From Maribellus sp. YY47 (GTDB taxonomy: Bacteria; Bacteroidota; Bacteroidia; Bacteroidales; Prolixibacteraceae): 64,000 nucleotides of DNA. The position numbers and the translations under genes are program-made. Below, piece by piece: positions 26,212 to 34,232 of this stretch. Where the stretch lies: positions 167,362-231,361 of the forward strand of contig NZ_JALGYW010000005.1 of NCBI RefSeq assembly GCF_023111095.1. Reading direction: 5' to 3'. Below the pieces are notes generated by a model. The model was not told where the DNA came from and made no database searches. It saw only the letters and a program-made list of their open reading frames with translations. The number at the start of each line of letters is the position of its first letter. Within the stretch, counting starts at the first letter, position 1.

Positions 26212-28398
26212 CTACGGAGTTGGTATTTCGAAAGTGTCAGGTTTTTCGTTTCTTGCCAGTCGAAAATCGAGCTGTTTTCGTTCCAGGTTTGTCCGCCACA
26301 CTTTAACATTAATCGACTCGCCCAGTTGGAAGGTTTTTCGCGTGTGCCGCCCAACCAGCATGTAGTTGCGTTCGTCAAAAATGTAGAAGTCGTCGTCCAG
26401 TTCCGAAACGGGGATCATCCCTTCAATTTTATTTTCCAGTTCCACATAAATTCCCCAGTCGGTGACACCCGAAATCACTCCGGCATATACTTTCCCGACG
26501 TGTTCCTGCATAAATTCAACCTGTTTGTATTTAATCGAAGAACGTTCGGCGTTGGCTGCCCTCGATTCCATATCGGAGGAATGCTTGCACAGATCCTCGT
26601 ATTTTTGTTCGTTGGCTGAACGGCCGCCGTCTAGGTATTTCTCCAGCAGGCGGTGCACCATCATATCCGGATAGCGGCGAATAGGAGAGGTGAAATGGGT
26701 ATAATATTCAAACGATAATCCGTAGTGTCCGATGTTTCGGGTTGAATACTCGGCTTTGGCCATTGACCGGATCGCCAGCGTTTCAACTACATTCTGTTCG
26801 TTTCTTCCTTTCACCTTATTCAGCAAATTATTCAGCGAGGTAGCAATGGCTTTGGGTGTTGTGAGCTGAATGCCATAACCAAAACGCTGGATAAAAGTAT
26901 TGAACGAAACCAGTTTGTCGGGATCGGGCTTGTCGTGAATACGATACACAAAGGTTTTGGCTTTGTTTTTATCCGAAACATCGCCAATAAATTCAGCAAC
27001 CCTTTTGTTGGCCAGCAACATAAATTCCTCGATCAGTTTGTTTGACTCTTTTGCTTCTTTGAAGTACACCGACAGTGGTTTGCCTTTTTCATCGATGTTA
27101 AATTTGATTTCGACACGATCAAAAGCAATGGAGCCTGATTTAAAACGCGACTCCCGAAGTTTAACGGCCAGTTCGTTGAGTTTGAGCAATTCTTCCGAAA
27201 AGTCGCCGGAACCTGTTTCGATCACTTCCTGTGCTTCTTCGTAAGTAAAACGCCGGTCGGAGTGAATTACGGTTTTTCCAAACCACTGTTTTCGGATTTC
27301 TGCATTTTCGTTGAGTTCAAAAACAGCCGAAAAGCAAAGTTTGTCTTCGTTGGGGCGGAGCGAACATACGCCGTTCGAAAGCCTTTCGGGGAGCATCGGG
27401 ACCACGCGATCAACCAGATACACCGAAGTGGCGCGGCTGCAGGCTTCGTCTTCAATAATCGTATTGGGGCGTACATAATGCGTTACATCGGCAATGTGAA
27501 TGCCGACTTCCCAGTTGCCGTTGTCTAGTTTTTTTAACGAAAGGGCGTCATCAAAGTCTTTGGCATCAATCGGGTCGATGGTAAACGTGGTGGTTTTGCG
27601 GAAGTCGCGCCGGTTTTTGATTTCATCTTCCGAAATTTCCAGCGGAATTTTTTCGGCAGCTCTATCCACGTTCTCCGGAAATTTATGCGGCAGTTCAAAT
27701 TCTGCCAGTATCGCATGCATTTCGGCATCGTTATCGCCGGTGTCGCCCAGTACTTCTTTGATCTCGCCAAAGGGATTTCGTGCATTTGCAGGCCAGTCGG
27801 TGATTTCCGCAATGGCTTTTTGCCCGTCTTTGGCGCCGTTGAGTTTTTCCTTCGGAATAAAAATATCAAAACCTACTTTGCCGGCAGGCGTAAGGAAGGC
27901 ATAATTCTTTGAAGCCTGAACCGTTCCTACAAACACTGATTTGGCGCGTTCCACGATCTCTTTTACCTCTCCTTCGTAATCGTGCTTTTTTCGCCGCGCA
28001 AAAACGTGTACCCGTACTTTGTCGCCCTCCATGGCATGGTTCAGATTGCGGGACGATACAATAACCGGGCGATCCAGTTCGTCGCTGACTACGTAGGCAA
28101 ATCCCTGTGGTTGCATTTCCACTATTCCGCATACCGTTCCCGTGCGGGCTTTTAGTTTGTATTTCCCACGAGCGATCAAATCGAGGTAATCGTCGTCGGC
28201 CAGTTCCTGTAAAACAATGTTTACGAGCTTTCGTGTTTCTGGATCATTAATGCCCAGAGAGCCTGATATCTGTCGGTAATTCACTGTTTTACCCGGATCT
28301 TCATACATGCCGGAGAGAATGGCGCTCTTTAATTTTTTCTTGTTGAATGTTACCGATTTCCGTGTTTTGGAACGCTGTTTATTTTTTTTCTTGCCCAT
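26212..28398 (-). CDS. rnr: Ribonuclease R (3'-5' exoribonuclease)
   Basis: A 728-residue enzyme with the RNase R order. It has a basic N-terminus (MGKKKNKQRSKTRKS), a winged-helix-like segment (VNYRQISGSLGINDPETRKLV), cold-shock domains (GTVCGIVEMQPQGFAYV, then VGTVQASKNYAFLTP) and the RNB catalytic domain. The metal-binding motif DPIDAKDFDDALS lies near residues 273-285. A C-terminal S1 domain follows (GKVYAGVISGVTDWGIYVEL). It degrades structured RNA processively from the 3' end. The length is normal for Bacteroidota. It is monocistronic, with divergent transcription towards the Ig-like lipoprotein gene on the other side of a 211-base gap. Confidence 0.95.
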   Translation of the reverse strand: MGKKKNKQRSKTRKSVTFNKKKLKSAILSGMYEDPGKTVNYRQISGSLGINDPETRKLVNIVLQELADDDYLDLIARGKYKLKARTGTVCGIVEMQPQGFAYVVSDELDRPVIVSSRNLNHAMEGDKVRVHVFARRKKHDYEGEVKEIVERAKSVFVGTVQASKNYAFLTPAGKVGFDIFIPKEKLNGAKDGQKAIAEITDWPANARNPFGEIKEVLGDTGDNDAEMHAILAEFELPHKFPENVDRAAEKIPLEISEDEIKNRRDFRKTTTFTIDPIDAKDFDDALSLKKLDNGNWEVGIHIADVTHYVRPNTIIEDEACSRATSVYLVDRVVPMLPERLSNGVCSLRPNEDKLCFSAVFELNENAEIRKQWFGKTVIHSDRRFTYEEAQEVIETGSGDFSEELLKLNELAVKLRESRFKSGSIAFDRVEIKFNIDEKGKPLSVYFKEAKESNKLIEEFMLLANKRVAEFIGDVSDKNKAKTFVYRIHDKPDPDKLVSFNTFIQRFGYGIQLTTPKAIATSLNNLLNKVKGRNEQNVVETLAIRSMAKAEYSTRNIGHYGLSFEYYTHFTSPIRRYPDMMVHRLLEKYLDGGRSANEQKYEDLCKHSSDMESRAANAERSSIKYKQVEFMQEHVGKVYAGVISGVTDWGIYVELENKIEGMIPVSELDDDFYIFDERNYMLVGRHTRKTFQLGESINVKVWRTNLERKQLDFRLARNEKPDTFEIPTP

Positions 28399-28585
28399 TG
28401 TATTGTCAAAAATTTCACCAATCCAAGTTAATATAATTCTTAGACCCGCACTATTTTCAGGAGGCGAAGTTGCTAAAAAGTTTTTATCTCTCAGGAGCCT
28501 GCTTTAGACTTTCCTCTAACACATTTTGTTAAAATACTCTGGTTGAAATTAATAAAGCTTAACATCAAGAGTGAGCAGGAATTTG

Positions 28586-28593
28586 TATGTTTG
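28586..28593 (+). promoter_or_regulatory. Candidate -7 promoter element for the Ig-like lipoprotein gene
   Basis: TATGTTTG fits the Bacteroidota TAnnTTTG consensus and lies 16 bases before ATG 28610. It therefore supports that start over the in-frame GTG at 28571. No convincing -33 TTTG is visible. Confidence 0.4.
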
Positions 28594-28609
28594 TAGCCAA
28601 TTTCAACGG

Positions 28610-30544
28610 ATGAAGCTGAAGGGAAAAATACCACTGATCATTATTGCCGGCCTCGCATGGGTCGTTGTTATTTCGTCGTGTGCCAACATAGGGATGCCTG
28701 CCGGCGGGCCAAAAGATTCGATTCCTCCGGTATTGCTGGAGACCAACCCGGATTTTAAGGCATTGAATTTTAAAGGGAAAGATGTGCGTTTTACGTTTGA
28801 CGAATACATTTTGCCCGATGAGATCTCGGAATCGCTGGTGATCTCTCCACCCCTAAAAAAACGGCCGATCATCAGAACCAAATCGAAGACACTTATCATT
28901 CTGTTCAATGAAGAATTGAAGGACAGTACAACGTATTCGCTTGATTTCAAAAATTCGATTGTGGACAACAACGAAAAGAATCCGATGGAAAACCTGCGCT
29001 TTTCGTTTAGTACGGGTCCGGTGTACGATTCTTTGCGTGTTGCCGGCCGGGTTGTAAATGCGGTTGACCTTGAGCCGATCGAGAAAGGGCTGGTGTTGAT
29101 GCAGAGTAACCTGCACGATTCGGCGGTTTTTAAAGTGATACCCGATTATATTGCCAAAACCGACGAGGACGGATTGTTCATGATCGACAACATCGCGCCG
29201 GGATCGTATCACGTTTTTGCATTGAATGATCAGAATAATAACATGTTGTATGACGAAGGAGCCGAAGAAATTGCTTTTTACAGCGAGGTGGTGGTTCCGC
29301 GGGCAGAATTTCATGAAAACAAGGATACTATCGCAAATGCCGTGGATTCATTGCTGATAATGGGACACACGCATTTCTTTCCCGAGCCGATTTATCTGAG
29401 TTACTTTATGGAAGACATTTTTGAACAGTACATCGATAAATCGGAAAGGACCAGTGAATACAAATGCTCATTTGTTTTTAATGAGTCGGTGGAAGATACG
29501 TTTGATATCCGTTTACTTGATCATCAGGTAAGCGACTGGTACCTGATGGAATACAACCAGGAGATGGATTCCATCGTGCTTTGGATAACCGATACCACGC
29601 TGGCAAAAGAAGATTCGCTGTATATGGAGCTTTCATATTTTATGCTCGATTCCATGGCTCAGCCTTATGTTTTTCACGATACGCTTTTGATGCAATATTC
29701 GAAACCGGTAGTGGATACGAAAAAGAAAAAGAAAAAAGGCGAAGAAGAAGAAGGTCCGGCACGAATTCCTCAGTTTAGCTGGTCGACAAGCCTGGGGCCC
29801 ACTATGGAGCTGGACGGGATAATTAAGATTGAGTCGCCTACTCCAATAGCTTTGTTTGATAGTACACAGGTTATATTGTACCTGAATGAGGATACACTTA
29901 AAACTCCGCTGAACATCAAATTTGAGAAAGATTCCAAGGCATGGAGAACCTACAACATTTCGTACGATTGGGAACCGCAGACCAGCTATACCCTGAGAAT
30001 TGATTCAGCGGCCTGCTGGAATGTTTTTGGCGTGTCGAGTATGGCTCTGGAAAAAGGCTTCCAGACAAGGGAGGAAGATTACTATGGCTCGTTTATTTTC
30101 GATTTTAGCAATGTTCCCGGGCCAATGATCGTCCAACTTCTGAAAAACAGCAAAGAAGAAGAGGTTTTGCGACAGAAATTTTTTGATAAAGATGGCGAAG
30201 TAGAATTTGATTTGGTACCTCCTGAAAAATACAAGATCAAGATTATATACGATACCAACGGAAACGGTAAATGGGATGGCGGAAGTTACCAGGACAAAAT
30301 TCAACCTGAATTGGTTTCATATTTGCCGGAACTTATCAAATTACGGTCGAACTGGACTGAGAAGCGTATCTGGGACGTAACTCCCAATCCTGAATTCGTG
30401 AAGAAAATCATCGACCAGGAAGCCGAAGAACAAAAACGTAAAGCTGAACAGGAGAAGGCCAGGAAAGAAAAAGAAAACGAAAAGAAGAATAATAACTTCA
30501 ATACCGGAGGCGGTAGCAATCTTATGAGAGGAGGAGGTTTTTAA
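28610..30544 (+). CDS. Ig-like domain (SbsA/Big_5 type) lipoprotein
   Basis: A 644-residue lipoprotein: signal MKLKGKIPLIIIAGLAWVVV with lipobox VISSC, followed by ANIGMPAGGPKDSIPP. That leader is highly typical of a Bacteroidota conserved family whose first domain is an SbsA-type Ig fold (residues about 35-130, LEELKDSTTYSLDFKNSI-like strands). Further beta modules follow, then a lysine/glutamate-rich linker (KKKKKKGEEEEG) and a charged, Asn-rich C-terminus ending in GGGSNLMRGGGF. ATG 28610 is preferred to the GTG at 28571 because the upstream codons would spoil the signal and overlap the candidate promoter. It probably has an envelope structural role; no enzyme motif was seen. Confidence 0.8.
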   Translation: MKLKGKIPLIIIAGLAWVVVISSCANIGMPAGGPKDSIPPVLLETNPDFKALNFKGKDVRFTFDEYILPDEISESLVISPPLKKRPIIRTKSKTLIILFNEELKDSTTYSLDFKNSIVDNNEKNPMENLRFSFSTGPVYDSLRVAGRVVNAVDLEPIEKGLVLMQSNLHDSAVFKVIPDYIAKTDEDGLFMIDNIAPGSYHVFALNDQNNNMLYDEGAEEIAFYSEVVVPRAEFHENKDTIANAVDSLLIMGHTHFFPEPIYLSYFMEDIFEQYIDKSERTSEYKCSFVFNESVEDTFDIRLLDHQVSDWYLMEYNQEMDSIVLWITDTTLAKEDSLYMELSYFMLDSMAQPYVFHDTLLMQYSKPVVDTKKKKKKGEEEEGPARIPQFSWSTSLGPTMELDGIIKIESPTPIALFDSTQVILYLNEDTLKTPLNIKFEKDSKAWRTYNISYDWEPQTSYTLRIDSAACWNVFGVSSMALEKGFQTREEDYYGSFIFDFSNVPGPMIVQLLKNSKEEEVLRQKFFDKDGEVEFDLVPPEKYKIKIIYDTNGNGKWDGGSYQDKIQPELVSYLPELIKLRSNWTEKRIWDVTPNPEFVKKIIDQEAEEQKRKAEQEKARKEKENEKKNNNFNTGGGSNLMRGGGF

Positions 30545-30568
30545 TCTGTCATCTCAGCGTTTATCGTT

Positions 30569-30576
30569 TAATTTTG
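30569..30576 (+). promoter_or_regulatory. Candidate -7 promoter element upstream of the 98-residue protein gene
   Basis: TAATTTTG matches TAnnTTTG 29 bases before ATG 30606. The -33 element is not evident. Confidence 0.35.
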
Positions 30577-30605
30577 TATGTTTAATTAACTTTTAATGAA
30601 TTATC

Positions 30606-30902
30606 ATGGCAAGTGTTAGGAATCTGAAAAAAGACATCGACCTGATTATGTCGCTGGCATTAAGTGATTGTTTCTATGTGTTGGAATACAACAGTAAGAT
30701 TGACGAAGAAGCAGTGTATGCAATTGCCGGTGAAATTGTTCAGAAGCACCGCGAATTAAGGCTTAGAGCGATACATCCCGATGGAAAAGATAATACCAAA
30801 TTAGTAAAAGAATACTACAAAAGTTTGGTGCAGGATATGCTGAAAGCAACTGATACCGCGTTGGAAAAACTGTCGGAAGAGGTAAAGAAAGTAGCCAGCT
30901 AA
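30606..30902 (+). CDS. Small conserved hypothetical protein
   Basis: A 98-residue, predominantly helical, soluble protein (NLKKDIDLIMSLALSDCFYVLEYN, EEAVYAIAGEIVQKHRELRLR, KLVKEYYKSLVQDMLKATDTAL). No signal peptide, membrane segment or catalytic motif is present. It resembles a short conserved family found across Bacteroidota, but no function is known to me. It follows the Ig-like lipoprotein gene by 61 bases on the same strand and is convergent with the DUF3859 gene, whose stop is only five bases away. Confidence 0.7.
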   Translation: MASVRNLKKDIDLIMSLALSDCFYVLEYNSKIDEEAVYAIAGEIVQKHRELRLRAIHPDGKDNTKLVKEYYKSLVQDMLKATDTALEKLSEEVKKVAS

Positions 30903-30907
30903 AATCA

Positions 30908-31291
30908 TCATTTCAGGTTAAAAACCTTGTTGGCTATCATTTTGCCTTCGTACCAGGTGCTTAATTCCCATTTCCCCAATTTGTCCGCGAGCGGTTCCCA
31001 TATGCAATCGCCCAGGTAAAATTCAAAATCATTGGTACGAATAAATTGCTCCCCCGTAAAGGGCGGAGTAATTTGTCCGCTTTCATCCAAAAAAGGAGGG
31101 TGATCGATCCTGAATTGAAGGGTTTCTCCCTTCCCGTTTTTGATGTGCAAAACATACCCGAATTCCGTACCGATCGAAGCCTTTATTTCAGTAGTGAAGT
31201 CAAGGATTTTTGGAATTTCTCTGCTTTCACGGTCCCATTTCGAATATTCACCAAAGGCATACAGTTTAAAAGTTGGTCTTCGTTTTGTCAT
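30908..31291 (-). CDS. DUF3859 family protein
   Basis: A 127-residue soluble protein with no signal. The sequence follows the DUF3859 pattern: YAFGEYSKWDRESREIPKIL, GTEFGYVLHIKNGKGE, FRIDHPPFLDESG and FYLGDCIWEPLADKLGKWEL. It looks like a compact beta-sandwich. No biochemical function is known for the family. It is transcribed alone, convergent with the upstream small gene and divergent from the His-rich/TonB receptor unit. Confidence 0.8.
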   Translation of the reverse strand: MTKRRPTFKLYAFGEYSKWDRESREIPKILDFTTEIKASIGTEFGYVLHIKNGKGETLQFRIDHPPFLDESGQITPPFTGEQFIRTNDFEFYLGDCIWEPLADKLGKWELSTWYEGKMIANKVFNLK

Positions 31292-31375
31292 CGTTAATTT
31301 TAAGCAAAAGTAATTAAAGTTATTAATTTAGATTAATTTAAAATTATACCTTAGCAGCCTTATTAATCAGGCTTT

Positions 31376-31735
31376 GTGGAGTTTATAAGAAGACATAATA
31401 AGTTGTGGTTTGCATTGATGTTGCCGGTATATCTGTTTATCGTCAACACTTCAATACAAAATAAGCACACCCACTTTTATGCCAACGGAATGGTGGTCAC
31501 CCATTCGCACCCCATACACTCCGGAGAAAACGAGCCTGCCAATCACCACGGACACGCCAAAACTGAAATTTGCTTTTTTAGCACACTTCATTTCGATGTT
31601 GCTGAGGTGCCGTTATACATAAGCTCCCTTGCAAAATTACCTGAAATTCATTTCGAATACTTCGTTCAGGATGCACATTTAATCCTTTCAGATCAGGATC
31701 AGAGATCCAATCCGCGTGCACCTCCGGTCGCGTAA
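31376..31735 (+). CDS. Small His-rich membrane-anchored/exported protein
   Basis: A 119-residue protein starting at GTG 31376 (an internal ATG at 31418 is an alternative). One hydrophobic N-terminal segment (LWFALMLPVYLFIVNT) is followed by a His-rich stretch with HTH, THSHPIHS and NHHGHAK plus one Cys (EICFF). Eight or more histidines within 45 residues suggest metal binding. It ends 57 bases before a TonB-dependent receptor gene. Short proteins of this kind, placed before receptors with a Cys-x-x-Cys plug, suggest a role in acquiring or sensing zinc, copper or iron (inference). The metal cannot be read from sequence. Confidence 0.65.
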   Translation: MEFIRRHNKLWFALMLPVYLFIVNTSIQNKHTHFYANGMVVTHSHPIHSGENEPANHHGHAKTEICFFSTLHFDVAEVPLYISSLAKLPEIHFEYFVQDAHLILSDQDQRSNPRAPPVA

Positions 31736-31792
31736 TTTCATTTTCCACTTTCTTTTTTACGACATTATTTATTAACCTGATCATTATTAATC

Positions 31793-34165
31793 ATGAAGAA
31801 TATAATGGCACTTTTTGTGCTTTTATTCAGCTTTCATGGGGTGAAAGCTGTATATACACTCGACGACGATAAAAAACCGAATACCGATGCCATGTTGTTT
31901 GGCGAAGTAAAATCGGGCGAAGACCACATTCCCTTTGCCACCATAACCATTAAGGGTACCACCGTTGGAACTGCCGCCGATGCAACCGGTCATTTTAAAA
32001 TGACCAACATTCCCGTTGGAAAACAAACCGTTCTGGTTTCGGCCATTGGCTACAAAGCTTTCGAAAAAGAGATGCTTTTTGAATCGAAAAAAAGTGTAAC
32101 GCTTTTTGTACAACTCGAGACCGATAATATTGGATTGGAACAGGTGGTGGTTTCTGCCGACAGGAACGCAAAAAGCCGGAAAGAAACAGCCACCATAGTA
32201 AGCAGTATTAATCCGAAATTATTTGACAGGGTACAAAGTGTTACACTCAGTGAGGGGCTTAACTTTTCGCCCGGGCTGCGTATGGAAAACAACTGTCAGA
32301 ACTGTGGTTTTACACAGGTTCGGATGAATGGCCTGGAAGGACCGTATTCCCAGATTCTGATCAACTCGAGGCCTGTATTCAGCGGACTTGCCGGAGTTTA
32401 CGGGCTGGAACTGATCCCTGCCAATATGATCGAGCGGGTAGAAGTGATTCGCGGAGGTGGTTCGTCGATGTACGGTAGTAATGCCATTGCCGGAACCATT
32501 AACCTGATCACCAAAGATCCGGTGGCGAATAATTTTGAAGGCGCATTATCGAACAGTACCGTTGGCGTTGGACTGGATGGAGAAGCTGCTACCGATTATA
32601 ACGTAAACCTCAATGGCTCGTATGTAACCGATGACTACCGCACCGGGATGAGCATTTTCGGTTTTCATCGCAAACGGGATGGTTTTGATGCTAACGGTGA
32701 CGGTTTCACCGAACTGGCCAAAATAAAAAACCTCACATTGGGCGGAAGATTGTATCAACGCATTGCCAACCGTGCCAAATTAACGGTCGACTATTTTAAT
32801 ATTTATGAATTTAGAAGAGGTGGTAACCGCTTCGATTTGCCGATGCACGAATCCGATGTTACCGAAAGTGTGACACACCGTATTAATTCTGGAGCTTTGA
32901 ACTTCGATCAGCTTCTGCGTGAAAACGACAAGTTCTCCGCTTTTCTTTCTTTGCAGGGGGTACACCGCGATTCTTATTACGGTGCCAACCAGGATTTGTC
33001 AGCCTACGGAGAAACCGACGATTTAACTTATTCGGCAGGCGCCCAGTACATCCGTGAAATCGGTTACCTGATGTTTGCACCAGCCACTTTAACCGCCGGA
33101 ATCGAATCGACCGGTAGTTCGATGGAAGATCAGAAACTCGGGTATTACGATCCGGAAATAGATGAGCATTTTGATAATACGCTGGTTGCAGATCAGAAAA
33201 TAGCCACTAATGCAGGATTTTTACAGGCTGAATGGAAAACCAATAAGGTGGTTTTTAGCACGGGTTTACGATACGATCACTATCAGATAACAGAAAAAAC
33301 GGGTGATGGCGACAAAATTTCGGGGAATGTATTTAGCCCCCGCGTGAGTGTGCTGTATAATATCTCGCACCATTTGCAGTTTCGCACCGGGTTTGCCCGG
33401 GGATTCCGTGCTCCGCAGATCTTTGACGAAGATTTACACATCGAGACCTCGGGTTCCCGAAAAGTAATTCATAAAAATGCGGCGGATTTGAAACAGGAAT
33501 CGTCTAACAGTATCACTGCTTCGCTCGATTTTAGTGAAGAAGTGGGGAAGTGGCAATTCCAGTTGCTGCTCGAAGGATTTTATACACACCTTGATAATCC
33601 GTTTGCCAACGAATACGGAGTTCCTGATGAGGACGGAACCGTAATTTATACAAGGGTGAATGCCGAAGACGGTGCTACTGTTCAGGGAGTGAATATCGAA
33701 TTGAATGCATCACCTTCCGGGAAGTTTCAGCTTCAATCCGGTTTTACTATTCAGAAGAGTGAGTTTGAAACACCGCAGGAGTTTAACGAAAAGCGCTTCT
33801 TTCGCACTCCCAACACGTACGGGTATTTGAGTATGAATTACAATCCTGTTCCGGTGTTCAATATTGCAGCAACGGGAAATTTCTCCGGCCCCATGCTGGT
33901 TCCGTATTTCGGGCCTTCGATTGCTGATCCTGACGCAGGGGAATTGCGGGAAAGTACCTCGTTTTTTGATGCGGGAATTAAATTCAGCTACGATATTAAA
34001 GTGGCCGATAACGCCCGTGTTCAGCTTAATGCCGGAGTGAAAAATATCTTCAACAGTTATCAAAAAGATTTTGATAGCGGTGTTGATCGCGACCCGGGTT
34101 ATATGTACGGGCCACTTACGCCGCGCACCCTATATTTTGGTCTGAAAATCGGGAATTTGTATTAG
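31793..34165 (+). CDS. TonB-dependent receptor with CarboxypepD_reg-like domain and CxxC plug
   Basis: A 790-residue outer-membrane receptor: signal peptide, then a carboxypeptidase-regulatory-like beta domain (residues about 33-115, GEVKSGEDHIPFATITIKG). The plug includes QVRMNGLEGPYSQILI and VEVIRGGGSSMYGSNAIAGT, and the protein ends in a 22-strand-type barrel (TPRTLYFGLKIGNLY). The plug carries a C168-Q-N-C171 motif not found in typical siderophore receptors. It is paralogous to the convergent receptor at 34.2-36.6 kb. The ligand may be a metal or metal complex, given the CxxC and the His-rich protein encoded just upstream. No SusD-like partner is present, so it is not a glycan SusC. Confidence 0.9.
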   Translation: MKNIMALFVLLFSFHGVKAVYTLDDDKKPNTDAMLFGEVKSGEDHIPFATITIKGTTVGTAADATGHFKMTNIPVGKQTVLVSAIGYKAFEKEMLFESKKSVTLFVQLETDNIGLEQVVVSADRNAKSRKETATIVSSINPKLFDRVQSVTLSEGLNFSPGLRMENNCQNCGFTQVRMNGLEGPYSQILINSRPVFSGLAGVYGLELIPANMIERVEVIRGGGSSMYGSNAIAGTINLITKDPVANNFEGALSNSTVGVGLDGEAATDYNVNLNGSYVTDDYRTGMSIFGFHRKRDGFDANGDGFTELAKIKNLTLGGRLYQRIANRAKLTVDYFNIYEFRRGGNRFDLPMHESDVTESVTHRINSGALNFDQLLRENDKFSAFLSLQGVHRDSYYGANQDLSAYGETDDLTYSAGAQYIREIGYLMFAPATLTAGIESTGSSMEDQKLGYYDPEIDEHFDNTLVADQKIATNAGFLQAEWKTNKVVFSTGLRYDHYQITEKTGDGDKISGNVFSPRVSVLYNISHHLQFRTGFARGFRAPQIFDEDLHIETSGSRKVIHKNAADLKQESSNSITASLDFSEEVGKWQFQLLLEGFYTHLDNPFANEYGVPDEDGTVIYTRVNAEDGATVQGVNIELNASPSGKFQLQSGFTIQKSEFETPQEFNEKRFFRTPNTYGYLSMNYNPVPVFNIAATGNFSGPMLVPYFGPSIADPDAGELRESTSFFDAGIKFSYDIKVADNARVQLNAGVKNIFNSYQKDFDSGVDRDPGYMYGPLTPRTLYFGLKIGNLY

Positions 34166-34193
34166 AAATTTCTTTCATCTGAACAGTGAATAC

Positions 34194-34232
34194 AGAAGGG
34201 ACCGGTTGTTCAACAACTGGTCCCTTCTATTT
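34194..34232 (+). terminator. Bidirectional terminator between the two TonB receptor genes
   Basis: A near-perfect palindrome: arms 34194-34207 and 34215-34228 pair over 14 positions with one G-T pair, and the pairing can extend inward. It is followed by ATTTTAA on the plus strand and flanked by A/T on the other side. It lies between the convergent receptor genes. Confidence 0.8.
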